Source of the DNA: Chitinophaga pinensis
Lineage (GTDB): Bacteria > Bacteroidota > Bacteroidia > Chitinophagales > Chitinophagaceae
Assembly: GCA_945865645.1 (NCBI GenBank)
Contig: CAMBEI010000004.1
Location: 1-64,000, forward strand
Direction: 5' to 3'
DNA length: 64,000 nucleotides
Below the pieces are notes generated by a model. The model saw only the letters and a program-made list of their open reading frames with translations, did no database searches and was not told the origin of the DNA. Of the stretch, positions 29,297 through 37,177 are shown piece by piece (the first letter of the stretch is position 1; every line of letters begins with the position of its first letter). The position numbers and the translations under genes are program-made.

Positions 29297-29764
29297 TTAC
29301 AATACTAAAATACCTTTTGCCTCCATGGTAATCTCTTTCTTAGGTTGTGTTATAGCATCAATTTCTGCTTTAGTCTTCCCTGCATCTTCAGCATAATGTT
29401 TAAGCATATCAACTGAGGTTTCTTTAAGTGTAGCAATACCATCAACAACAATTATTTTACCGTTCATAGACAAGGGAACAAAAAAAGAATGGTCTTTCAT
29501 TTTTATCAACATAGAACCATTATCGGTTTTCATACGCAACCAGCAACCTTCCGATTTACAAACTTCTTTTACTAAGCCAGTTACTTTTATTTGCAAAGTA
29601 TTTGTGCTTTGTAATTTAGCAGTCAATTCATTTGTTGAGATAGCTCCATCGGCTAAAATTTTTTCACCAAATATCATCCCTTCGTTTGCTTCCCCTTTGG
29701 GTGGCTGTGCCAATAAAATAAAACCTAAAAATAAAGCGGGTAATAATAATAATATTTTTTTCAT
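29297..29764 (-). CDS. DUF4920 domain-containing secreted protein
   Basis: A 155-residue protein with an N-terminal signal peptide (LLLLPALFLGFILLAQ), predicted to be periplasmic or exported. The body resembles DUF4920: FGEKI, a strand with VTGLVKEVCKSEGCWLRM (two Cys seven apart) and SMNGKIIVVDGIATLKE. The family has no established function; the Cys pair and OB-like strand pattern recall DUF4920/OmdA-like metal or nucleic-acid binders, which is a guess only. It sits between nusG and rplK, interrupting the gene order usual in other bacteria. Confidence 0.75.
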   Translation of the reverse strand: MKKILLLLPALFLGFILLAQPPKGEANEGMIFGEKILADGAISTNELTAKLQSTNTLQIKVTGLVKEVCKSEGCWLRMKTDNGSMLIKMKDHSFFVPLSMNGKIIVVDGIATLKETSVDMLKHYAEDAGKTKAEIDAITQPKKEITMEAKGILVL

Positions 29765-29780
29765 GGCAATAAATTTAATT

Positions 29781-29807
29781 TTAAAAAAGCCACTTTGTAA
29801 AGTGGCT
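29781..29807 (-). terminator. Terminator after nusG
   Basis: A 9-bp perfect inverted repeat AGCCACTTT/AAAGTGGCT, followed on the minus strand by TTTTTT, 8 bp past the nusG stop codon. It separates secE-nusG from the genes downstream. Confidence 0.8.
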
Positions 29808-29814
29808 ATATAAT

Positions 29815-30420
29815 TTAAACAACTTTTTCAACCTGCATATAACTAAGCTCTACCGGGGTAGCTCTACCAAATATTTTAACCTGTACTTTAAGTTTTTTCT
29901 TCTCGTCGTTTACCTCTTCAATAACGCCATTAAAGTCGTTAAATGGTCCGTCAATAATTTTAATAGTTTCACCAATAATAAATGGCTCGCTCATTGTCAT
30001 ACCGCCGGCATCGCTCATTTCATCAACCTTACCCAGCATTTTATTAACCTCGGCTTTACGCAGAGAAATAATATTTCCCTTAGATCCTTTACCATCGGTT
30101 AAAAAGTGCATTACGTTGCTAATATTGCTCATGGATTGAATCATATCATCGTTGAGTTTGCCATTAGCTACTTCAATCATAATATATCCTGGATAAAAGT
30201 TACGCTCACGCATTACTTTTTTACCATTTAAAACCTTATATACTTTTTCAACCGGTAAAAAAACCTGTTTTACAATATTTGTCCAGTCATTACGAACGAT
30301 ATCTTTATCAATATATTCTTTAATCTTCCGTTCTTTTCCACTTACTACCCTAAGCACATACCATTTGCTTTCTGTCTCTACAATATCTATTTTTTCTTCT
30401 ATTGGAGTTATCTCTTCCAT
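29815..30420 (-). CDS. nusG: Transcription termination/antitermination protein NusG
   Basis: A 201-residue elongation factor: NGN domain (residues 19 to about 125, WYVLRVVSGKERKIKEYI, then NFYPGYIMIE) and a KOW domain near the C-terminus (GETIKIIDGPFNDFNGVIEEV). It binds the RNA polymerase clamp, suppresses pausing and couples to Rho or ribosomes. It lies 2 bp downstream of secE, and an intrinsic terminator follows at once. Confidence 0.97.
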   Translation of the reverse strand: MEEITPIEEKIDIVETESKWYVLRVVSGKERKIKEYIDKDIVRNDWTNIVKQVFLPVEKVYKVLNGKKVMRERNFYPGYIMIEVANGKLNDDMIQSMSNISNVMHFLTDGKGSKGNIISLRKAEVNKMLGKVDEMSDAGGMTMSEPFIIGETIKIIDGPFNDFNGVIEEVNDEKKKLKVQVKIFGRATPVELSYMQVEKVV

Positions 30421-30422
30421 AA

Positions 30423-30620
30423 TTAGCTTTTAAATAACGAGTAAATAAATTTCATGGAATTATTGGCAACAAAATCCATAACCCAAACTAATGCTGTAAT
30501 CATCAGTGTAGCTCCTAAAACGATCATGGTTGATTGTTGCAATTGATCCCAGTTAGGCCAGGTTACTTTGTACACCAATTCTTTGTAAGAATCCTTGAGG
30601 TATGCAGTAAATTTATTCAT
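30423..30620 (-). CDS. secE: Preprotein translocase subunit SecE
   Basis: A 65-residue single-helix SecE: an amphipathic N-terminal region with the conserved ELxKVTWP-like stretch KELVYKVTWPNWDQLQQST, then one membrane helix (about residues 32-52, IVLGATLMITALVWVMDF). It clamps SecY in the SecYEG translocon. It is cotranscribed with nusG (2-bp gap), as in most bacteria. Confidence 0.96.
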   Translation of the reverse strand: MNKFTAYLKDSYKELVYKVTWPNWDQLQQSTMIVLGATLMITALVWVMDFVANNSMKFIYSLFKS

Positions 30621-30736
30621 GTTTGTGTTTGTTTAAAATGTTTTAGATTTAAGTGATCTTAGAGGTTATAAAATTTATATAAACTTTAGTCCTGTTAAAT
30701 CTCAATTAATTTTTTTTACCTATTTTCTAAAATTAG

Positions 30737-30807
30737 CACGGGCACTAGGATTTGAACCCAGATCAAAGGTTTTGGAGACCCGTATGCTACCGTTGCACCA
30801 TGCCCGT
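30737..30807 (-). tRNA. tRNA-Trp (CCA)
   Basis: A 71-nt cloverleaf on the minus strand: acceptor ACGGGCA/TGCCCGT, anticodon loop CTCCAAA with anticodon CCA, T arm CTGGGTTCAAATCCTAG, discriminator G. It lies between tuf and secE, a placement common in bacteria. A GC-rich inverted repeat with a T run (30813-30835) precedes its 5' end. Confidence 0.96.
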
Positions 30808-30902
30808 AAAAAAACCCTCCGCCCCCTGAAGGGTGAAATGGAAAGTGTATAATATTTAAAGAACTTTTTTATATTTACCTGATTTCTTAGAAAACAAAAA
30901 CC

Positions 30903-30943
30903 CTTAAAAAAAGCAAAGTACCTAAGCTTTTGGCCTAAGTACT
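30903..30943 (-). terminator. Terminator after tuf
   Basis: Minus-strand AGTACTTAGGC-CAAAA-GCTTAGGTACT (11 pairs including two G-T) followed by TTTGCTTTTTTT. It lies 63 bp after the tuf stop and before tRNA-Trp. Confidence 0.82.
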
Positions 30944-31005
30944 CTGCAAAGATATAAAAAAGCTTTCACAAAAACGCTGCTATTTACAGAGTTTAAAGGA
31001 TTCTC

Positions 31006-32193
31006 TTATTTTACAATTTCAGTTACCTGACCAGCACCTACTGTACGGCCACCTTCACGAATCGCAAATTTCAATCCTTTTTCCATTGCTATTGGCTGAA
31101 TTAATGTAACATTTATACTCGTGTTATCACCAGGCATAACCATTTCTGTTCCAGCATTTAAAGAAACTTCGCCAGTTACGTCTGTTGTACGGAAATAGAA
31201 TTGTGGACGGTATTTATTAAAGAATGGAGTATGACGTCCGCCTTCATCTTTGTTCAATACGTAAACCTCACCTTTAAATTCGGTGTGTGGTGTAATAGAA
31301 CCTGGCTTACAAAGTACTTGACCACGACGAATTTGAGTTTTCTCAATACCGCGTAATAAAAGACCTGCATTATCCCCAGCTTCTCCTTCATCTAATAATT
31401 TTTTGAACATCTCAACACCTGTACAAGTAGAAGATAATGGTTTTTCCATTAAGCCTACAATTTCAACTGCCTCTCCCACTTTAATACGACCTCTTTCAAT
31501 ACGACCGGTTGCAACTGTACCGCGTCCAGTGATTGAAAATACATCCTCCACACTCATTAAGAAAGGAAGATCAACTAATCTTGGAGGTAAAGGAATATAG
31601 CTATCAACTGCATCCATTAACTCATTGATTTTGGCAATCCATTTATCATCACCAGCTAATGCGCCAGTTGCAGAACCATGAATGATTGGTGTATTATCAC
31701 CGTCAAAACCATTTTTAGTTAATAATTCACGAATCTCCATTTCTACCAATTCCAATAGTTCTGCGTCATCAACTAAATCGACTTTGTTCATAAAAACCAC
31801 CATACTTGGAACACCCACCTGGCGTGCAAGAAGGATATGTTCTCTAGTTTGAGGCATTGGGCCGTCAGTCGCTGCTACCACAAGAATGGCACCGTCCATC
31901 TGAGCAGCACCAGTAATCATGTTCTTCACATAATCGGCGTGACCTGGACAGTCAACGTGAGCATAGTGACGAGTGTCAGTAGCATACTCAACGTGCGCTG
32001 TGTTTATCGTAATACCCCTTTCTTTTTCTTCAGGAGCACCATCGATATCGTCATAATTTTTTTTCTCCGCCAAACCTCTTTTTGACAAAACATCGGTTAT
32101 AGCGGCTGTAAGTGTTGTTTTACCATGATCTACGTGACCGATAGTTCCAACGTTTAAATGGGGTTTATCCCTTTTGAATGATTCTTTTGCCAT
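31006..32193 (-). CDS. tuf: Elongation factor Tu
   Basis: A 395-residue GTPase delivering aminoacyl-tRNA to the ribosome. G1 [10 protein letters not shown] (residues 19-28), G3 DCPGHADY and G4 NKVD are intact, followed by domains 2 and 3 ([26 protein letters not shown] at the end). It is preceded by four tRNA genes on the same strand (Thr, Tyr, Gly, Thr), the same set and order as the thrU-tyrU-glyT-thrT-tufB operon of enteric bacteria. It ends at a strong hairpin terminator. It is the only tuf in the window. Confidence 0.99.
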   Translation of the reverse strand: MAKESFKRDKPHLNVGTIGHVDHGKTTLTAAITDVLSKRGLAEKKNYDDIDGAPEEKERGITINTAHVEYATDTRHYAHVDCPGHADYVKNMITGAAQMDGAILVVAATDGPMPQTREHILLARQVGVPSMVVFMNKVDLVDDAELLELVEMEIRELLTKNGFDGDNTPIIHGSATGALAGDDKWIAKINELMDAVDSYIPLPPRLVDLPFLMSVEDVFSITGRGTVATGRIERGRIKVGEAVEIVGLMEKPLSSTCTGVEMFKKLLDEGEAGDNAGLLLRGIEKTQIRRGQVLCKPGSITPHTEFKGEVYVLNKDEGGRHTPFFNKYRPQFYFRTTDVTGEVSLNAGTEMVMPGDNTSINVTLIQPIAMEKGLKFAIREGGRTVGAGQVTEIVK

Positions 32194-32333
32194 TGTTTTT
32201 ATTTTAATAATTGTTTTGAAAAGTGGTTTTCGTTTAAAGTCTGTAAACCATTGACTTATTTTTTTTGAATTTGCCGCAAGGCGAAATTCTAATTATTTTT
32301 TTGAATTCGCCACAGGGCAAAATCCTACATTAG

Positions 32334-32405
32334 AGCCATCAGTGAGAATCGAACTCACGACCCCTTCCCTACCAAGGAAGTGCTCTACCCCTGAGCTACG
32401 ACGGC
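32334..32405 (-). tRNA. tRNA-Thr (GGT)
   Basis: A 72-nt cloverleaf: acceptor GCCGTCG/TGATGGC with G-T pairs, anticodon stem CTTCC-TTGGTAG-GGAAG giving GGT, T arm GTGAGTTCGATTCTCAC. Last tRNA before tuf; the counterpart of thrT. Confidence 0.95.
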
Positions 32406-32460
32406 ATCTCAGTTGGCAATTAAGCAAATGTCGCAGCCTGCAGTCTGCAAACTGAAATAG

Positions 32461-32533
32461 AGCGGAAGACCAGGCTCGAACTGGCCACCTATAGCTTGGA
32501 AGGCTATCGCTCTACCAAATGAGCTACTTCCGC
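32461..32533 (-). tRNA. tRNA-Gly (TCC)
   Basis: A 73-nt cloverleaf: acceptor GCGGAAG/CTTCCGC, anticodon stem ATAGC-CTTCCAA-GCTAT giving TCC, T arm GGCCAGTTCGAGCCTGGTC. The counterpart of glyT. Confidence 0.96.
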
Positions 32534-32624
32534 TTGTTTACTATGCTGATCTGCTTATCAACTATTAACCTTATTTTAAAGAACTTACAAATTAGCAAAT
32601 AATAGAATTAGCTAATTTTCACTG

Positions 32625-32707
<83 letters not shown>

Positions 32708-32757
32708 AAAAATTACTGTACTTTAATTTTATACAAATTCAGCAAATTAATTAACAG

Positions 32758-32830
32758 AGCCGAAGACTGGAGTCGAACCAGCGACCTGCTGATTACAAAT
32801 CAGCTGCTCTACCAACTGAGCTACTTCGGC
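32758..32830 (-). tRNA. tRNA-Thr (TGT)
   Basis: A 73-nt cloverleaf: acceptor GCCGAAG/CTTCGGC, anticodon stem GCTGA-TTTGTAA-TCAGC giving TGT, T arm CGCTGGTTCGACTCCAG. First gene of the tRNA-tuf transcript; the counterpart of thrU. Confidence 0.95.
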
Positions 32831-32889
32831 AATATAGTAAGAACTCGTTTTTAAAAAATATGGGCTATAAAAATGACCCCTATTTTTTG

Positions 32890-32926
32890 GGAAGGCAAAG
32901 GTAAGAGAAAATGATTGATTCCAAAA
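32890..32926 (-). promoter_or_regulatory. Promoter of the tRNA-Thr/Tyr/Gly/Thr-tuf operon
   Basis: Minus-strand TTTTGG (32926-32921), an 17-bp spacer and TACCTTTG (32903-32896), followed by CCTTCC. Both Bacteroidota promoter elements are good matches at normal spacing, about 65 bp before the first tRNA. Confidence 0.82.
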
Positions 32927-32971
32927 CTTTGAATTGATTTTTTTACCAGAATTAAAAAAAATGTGCATAAA

Positions 32972-33006
32972 GAAATAAAAAAGTCTCTTGTTTTACAAGA
33001 AGACTT
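32972..33006 (-). terminator. Terminator downstream of the Xer-type recombinase gene
   Basis: AAGTCT + CTTGT with loop TTT and ACAAG-A-AGACTT (one bulged A), followed on the minus strand by TTTTTTATTT. It lies about 200 bp past the recombinase stop and just upstream of the tRNA-tuf promoter. The rest of the 372-bp gap (32831-33202) shows no gene on either strand. Confidence 0.75.
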
Positions 33007-33202
33007 CATTCTTTTCAGATTAATCCTTAGGCTACTTGTTTATCTTTTTATTTTTTTATTTGGATAATAATGGGCTCTAGTGGTGTGTAAAAAATAATGA
33101 TTTAGCTACGTTACTCAGAAAATAAATGATAATAATTTCACAAATTGACAAGTAGCTTTTCCTGTTTAATTATTAACTTAATCTCATAACTATTTTTACC
33201 TA

Positions 33203-34105
33203 CTATGCCTTTGGGTGCGCTTTTTTATGGATATCTTTTAGCTTTTCAATGGTATTATGTGTATATATCTGTGTAGCAGCAAGACTGCTGTGTCCAAGTA
33301 GTTCTTTTACTGCATTTAAATCGGCTCCACTATTCATTAAATGGGTGGCAAAAGTATGGCGTAGCACATGCGGACTTTTTTTATCAATAGTGGTTACCAT
33401 ACTCAGGTATTTATTTACGGCGTTATATACATACCTTGGATATAATTTTTTACCAGATCCTGTAATTAGCAGAAAAATTTTATCATAAATTTCGTACACT
33501 TTTTTTTTATCGTCCTGGTATGCTATCATTTGATTCATTAACTGAACACTTACCGGAATAATGCGTTCTTTATTTCCTTTGCCTAAAACTTTTATGGTAT
33601 TATTACTTTTAGAAATGTCTATTTCTTTTAGCCCTACCAACTCCGACTGGCGGATACCTGTATTATAAAAAAGCTGTAAAATTAGCCAATCGGTTTTACC
33701 TTCCCAGGTATCCGGAAATTCAACATGTTTTAATAAAGTATTGATATCTTTTTTATCTACAAATTGGGGCAATCGCTTGCTTATTTTTGGCGATATGATG
33801 GCGGTAGTAGGACTTACAGTAATTGTTTGTTGCCTTAATTGATATTTAAAAAAAGATTTTAGGGTGGATATTTTTCGGTTAATACTTTTAGATTCCATGC
33901 CTTGTTGCTTAAGTTCGGCAAGCCATGATCGGATAAATGCAGTTTTTATATCCTCGAGGGCTGTTTCGCCAAATTGCTGTAACAAAAAAGTAAAGAAGGA
34001 GTTTAGGTCATTTTTATAGGAAATGAGGGTATGAGGCGAATACCTTTTTTGAAATTTAAGGTAATCGAGAAAAATTCCTATGCTTTGATTTAAATTATGT
34101 GACAT
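33203..34105 (-). CDS. Tyrosine recombinase of the XerC/XerD type
   Basis: A 300-residue site-specific recombinase: N-terminal SAM-like core-binding domain (residues 1 to about 95, SIGIFLDYLKFQKRYSPHTL) and C-terminal catalytic domain with the RKHRHY set (first Arg in NTGIRQSELVGL, HVLRHTFATHL, GHSS and the Tyr nucleophile in TQIYTHN). I start at the ATG at 34105 (MSHNLNQSI); an ATG at 34123 adds six residues. Chromosome-dimer resolution is likely, because the gene is next to rpsU as in other Bacteroidota rather than in an island. It could be either XerC or XerD. Confidence 0.88.
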   Translation of the reverse strand: MSHNLNQSIGIFLDYLKFQKRYSPHTLISYKNDLNSFFTFLLQQFGETALEDIKTAFIRSWLAELKQQGMESKSINRKISTLKSFFKYQLRQQTITVSPTTAIISPKISKRLPQFVDKKDINTLLKHVEFPDTWEGKTDWLILQLFYNTGIRQSELVGLKEIDISKSNNTIKVLGKGNKERIIPVSVQLMNQMIAYQDDKKKVYEIYDKIFLLITGSGKKLYPRYVYNAVNKYLSMVTTIDKKSPHVLRHTFATHLMNSGADLNAVKELLGHSSLAATQIYTHNTIEKLKDIHKKAHPKA

Positions 34106-34171
34106 AAAAAAACTGATACCCAAAGTTATGATAACCGGATATCAGTTTAATATATTGCTGATTAAATAATC

Positions 34172-34366
34172 TTAGTCGAACTTACCTGCTGTAACCTGCT
34201 CTTTATAAACAGCTTTCAAAACTTCTTTACGACGACGGATAGATGGCTTAATGAAAGCCTGTCTTTCTCTCAATTGTAATAGAATTTTGCTTTTCTCAAA
34301 TTTCTTTTTGTACTTTTTGAGCGCTTTGTCGATGTTCTCGCAATCTTTTGAATCAATAATTAACAT
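34172..34366 (-). CDS. rpsU: 30S ribosomal protein S21
   Basis: A 64-residue small-subunit protein, very basic (CENIDKALKKYKKKFEKSK, RQAFIKPSIRRRKEVLKAVY). The start at 34366 (MLIIDSKDCEN) matches the family; the frame remains open upstream but those codons overlap the ribE promoter zone. In Bacteroidota S21 has been linked to a ribosome that occludes the anti-Shine-Dalgarno tail of 16S rRNA, in keeping with the lack of Shine-Dalgarno sequences here. It lies 66 bp upstream of the Xer gene and is possibly cotranscribed. Confidence 0.95.
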   Translation of the reverse strand: MLIIDSKDCENIDKALKKYKKKFEKSKILLQLRERQAFIKPSIRRRKEVLKAVYKEQVTAGKFD

Positions 34367-34401
34367 ATAATATATACCTCCCTTTAGGTGATTTAAGGGC
34401 G

Positions 34402-34409
34402 CAAAGATA
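34402..34409 (-). promoter_or_regulatory. -7 element of the rpsU promoter
   Basis: Minus-strand TATCTTTG followed by CGCCC, about 35 bp before the rpsU ATG. No clear -33 element. The divergent ribE gene starts at 34463, so both promoters share about 95 bp. Confidence 0.5.
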
Positions 34410-34462
34410 GCCGAAATATTTAAATAATGAAATTCTTTGCAACAAATTCCGAAATTTGACAA

Positions 34463-35050
34463 ATGTTTACAGGAATAATAGAAAGTACAGGTACAATTAA
34501 AGAGATTATAAGCACAGGAACCAATAAAAGTTTTTGGGTATCATCTCCCCTTGCCGGAGATTTGAAAATTGACCAAAGCCTTAGCCAAAAAGGCGTTTGC
34601 CTTACCATTGAAGAAATAAAAGATGGTATGCACCGGGTTACAGCCATTGAAGAAATGCTGGTAAAGACTAATTTAGGAAGCTGGCAAATAAATGACATTA
34701 TTAATTTAGAACGCTGTATGCAGATGAATGGTCGCCTGGATGGACATATTGTGCAAGGGCATGTAGATTGTACTGCCAAGTGTATTAGTATAGTTGAAAA
34801 AGCCGGGAGTTGGGAATTCAGCTTTGTCTTTCCGGATAAATTTGCTGCTTTAGTAATTGAAAAAGTCTCGGTTTGTGTTAATGGAATCAGCTTAACTGCC
34901 TTTAATGTAAGTAACAACAGCTTTACGGTTGCTATTGTTCCCTATACATTTGAACACACCAATATGAGCAGCCTTAAGCAAGACGATATAGTGAATATTG
35001 AATGGGATATGATTGGGAAATATGTAGAGAGAATGATGAAAATAAAATGA
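34463..35050 (+). CDS. ribE: Riboflavin synthase (alpha chain)
   Basis: Dismutates two lumazine molecules to riboflavin. The protein has 195 residues and two similar halves, each a lumazine-binding barrel: MFTGIIESTGTI with SQKGVCLTIEEI in the first, GRLDGHIVQGHVD and VSVCVNGISLTA in the second. Starting with MFTGII is diagnostic. Divergent from rpsU. No FMN riboswitch could be recognised upstream, where only about 95 bp is available. Confidence 0.97.
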   Translation: MFTGIIESTGTIKEIISTGTNKSFWVSSPLAGDLKIDQSLSQKGVCLTIEEIKDGMHRVTAIEEMLVKTNLGSWQINDIINLERCMQMNGRLDGHIVQGHVDCTAKCISIVEKAGSWEFSFVFPDKFAALVIEKVSVCVNGISLTAFNVSNNSFTVAIVPYTFEHTNMSSLKQDDIVNIEWDMIGKYVERMMKIK

Positions 35051-35131
35051 ACCATTACTAGCAAAAAAAGTTTTATTATTACATTAAAACTTATCTAAAA
35101 AATAAAATCAATATTTAATTAACCCCATAAA

Positions 35132-36277
35132 ATGATTGTAAATAATTTTTCCTCCATTTTTTTAAAATACGGGAAATTATGTATTTGGATATTGTGGTTA
35201 ATTTCAACCTTTATTTATTTATGTATACATGGCGTAGTAACCGATCTTGAAGCTGCCAAATATATAGACGAAGCACACCTATATATTAGTAAAGGGGCAT
35301 TCTCAGCCCCCAGATTTTATTTTTACTCTGCTACTATTTTTATAATTGCATTTGCTATAAAAATAAAAATTGGCCTGTTCGGTGCATTTGTAATTCAGGC
35401 GCTGATTAACCTGTTTGCATTTCTCATTTTTCATAAAGCACTTACTAAAATATTTCTGAGTTCTTTTACACCAATATTGATAATTTTTTATCTGTTGGCA
35501 TTTAGTCCCTATCAAAGTTGGATTGTTTTTTTATACACTGAATCTGTTTTTTTTAGTGCAATTTTAATTTTGATTTCAGTACTGATACTTTATAAGCCGC
35601 ATAATTTAAAAAATATATCACTTATAATTACCACTCTCCTTTTCGCTCTCATCTCAAGACCACTCGGAATATTATTAGGTATTGGCGTTTATTTATACTT
35701 TTTTTATAACGCTGATAAAAAATGGAAAGCCGTTATAGCATCTGGTTCTGTAATATTGATTGCACTGGGTTATTTTTTCATAAATACTGTTTTTTCAAGT
35801 ATTCACGACTGGCACATAACCCAGGCATTTGAAGAAGAAAGCATAATCTGTGACTTACCGGCAGCACAACCTTATCAAAAGCTAGATATAACTGCAACCG
35901 GCAGCCCTATTTACCAACTTTGGTACTATACCACACAAAACTTTTATCACTTTTTGAAATTTGCTGGGATTAAAATTCAGTACTTTTTTTTAATGACCAG
36001 AAATTATTACAGCAACACTCACAATTATTTTCTTTTATTAAATGTGATTCCGGTTTACCTACTTGCCTTATGGAGTTTTTTTATTAAGCGTCATTATTTC
36101 AGCAAAGGAATTATTGTTTTTTTAGTGAGTTCTATTTTGATTTATGCACTTGCCATTATTTTCCAATGCGACGATTATCATAATCGTTTCATTCTTTCTA
36201 TTTATCCATTATTTGTTTTATTTGCAGCCTGCAGTGTTGAGTATTTTTGTTTACTTTTTTTTAAGAACAACAAATAA
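35132..36277 (+). CDS. Multi-pass membrane protein resembling GT-C glycosyltransferases
   Basis: A 381-residue integral membrane protein with roughly nine to eleven hydrophobic helices spread over its length. After the first helix a soluble loop carries acidic residues (TDLEAAKYIDEAHLYI), in the place where polyprenyl-phosphate-dependent GT-C enzymes hold their catalytic Asp/Glu. The C-terminal CDDYHNRFILSIYPLF resembles the conserved end of dolichyl-P-mannosyltransferase-like (PMT/ArnT) proteins. I infer a lipid-linked sugar transferase of unknown acceptor. Its last 27 bp overlap the methyltransferase gene on the other strand. Confidence 0.5.
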   Translation: MIVNNFSSIFLKYGKLCIWILWLISTFIYLCIHGVVTDLEAAKYIDEAHLYISKGAFSAPRFYFYSATIFIIAFAIKIKIGLFGAFVIQALINLFAFLIFHKALTKIFLSSFTPILIIFYLLAFSPYQSWIVFLYTESVFFSAILILISVLILYKPHNLKNISLIITTLLFALISRPLGILLGIGVYLYFFYNADKKWKAVIASGSVILIALGYFFINTVFSSIHDWHITQAFEEESIICDLPAAQPYQKLDITATGSPIYQLWYYTTQNFYHFLKFAGIKIQYFFLMTRNYYSNTHNYFLLLNVIPVYLLALWSFFIKRHYFSKGIIVFLVSSILIYALAIIFQCDDYHNRFILSIYPLFVLFAACSVEYFCLLFFKNNK

Positions 36278-37126
36278 GCTTCCCGTGTCAGTATAAACGT
36301 ATTTATCTTTCAATTTTAATATTCTGAAAACTGTCTTTAACAATTTTGCTAAAAAATTAAAATGATAATAACTTAACCTGTTGACCAAAAACTGTATGTC
36401 CGCATATTGGCCACAATTATTTTGATAAATTACCTGTAAGCCATTACGATCGGCAAATGCTTTTAATGAATTCCTGTCGAAATAATGAATATGCTCAATT
36501 GGTTTATACTGAAACCATCTTTTACCAAGTAATTTTCTTTGAAAACTGTTATGATCCGGAGTTACCATTATTATCACACCATCTTTGGTAAGCAAATCAT
36601 TGAGTTTACTGAAAACTTTATCTATATCGGGAATATGTTCAATTACATCAAACAGAGTAATTACTGAATATAAATTCTCTGATTCAAAATCCTCTATTGA
36701 GGATTTTGAAATATCATAACCACTTAGTTGAAGATATTCACACATTTCTTCATCCAGTTCTAACCCTTTGGCAGTCCATCCTTTTGTGTTCATCAACTCC
36801 ATGCAATACCCTGCTGCACAGCCAACATCAAGTGAAAATAATGGGTTAGTTACAGGTACATATGTGCCTGCATCTTTTAACCAACGCTCAAAATTTTTAA
36901 TCCGCAATCTTTTTTCCTGTTCATATCCAACATAGCCATAACCCATATTTTTAAAATAACTGTGCTTGTAAATTGAAGCAAGTTGCATATTCTCTACTCT
37001 TGGGTTTACGTAAACAAACCCACAATAGCTGCATTTTACAATTGAAAACCCCTGTTTGGTTAACAATAATTTTGTTTCTTCATTACTGCATAAAGAACAG
37101 GAATAATTTTTCAGAATAAATTCCAT
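36251..37126 (-). CDS. Class I SAM-dependent methyltransferase with N-terminal zinc ribbon
   Basis: A 291-residue protein. The N-terminal Cys pairs YSCSLCSN and CSYCGF (residues 9-38) probably bind zinc, as in methyltransferases that modify sugars (the C-methyltransferase/Methyltransf_23 type). The SAM-binding motif LDVGCAAGYCMELM is near residue 96, and FDVIEHIPD follows. A glycan-modifying role would fit the convergent membrane glycosyltransferase-like gene whose 3' end it overlaps by 27 bp, but it is unproven. It ends in a Lys-rich tail. Confidence 0.75.
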   Translation of the reverse strand: MEFILKNYSCSLCSNEETKLLLTKQGFSIVKCSYCGFVYVNPRVENMQLASIYKHSYFKNMGYGYVGYEQEKRLRIKNFERWLKDAGTYVPVTNPLFSLDVGCAAGYCMELMNTKGWTAKGLELDEEMCEYLQLSGYDISKSSIEDFESENLYSVITLFDVIEHIPDIDKVFSKLNDLLTKDGVIIMVTPDHNSFQRKLLGKRWFQYKPIEHIHYFDRNSLKAFADRNGLQVIYQNNCGQYADIQFLVNRLSYYHFNFLAKLLKTVFRILKLKDKYVYTDTGSLFVVLKKK

Positions 37127-37177
37127 TAACTATTTGTTGTGAAGGACTAAAATAATTGAACTAGGTAATAAAAAAAA

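Noticed and set aside
32747..32968. 73-codon minus-strand frame
   Set aside because: It runs through the tRNA-Thr(TGT) gene and the tRNA-tuf promoter; the residues match translated tRNA sequence.
33203..34105. Tyrosine recombinase as a mark of an integrated element
   Set aside because: It sits in its usual place beside rpsU, with housekeeping genes around it and no att-like repeats or cargo.
34367..34462. FMN riboswitch before ribE
   Set aside because: Only about 95 bp separate it from rpsU, and the conserved FMN element segments are absent.
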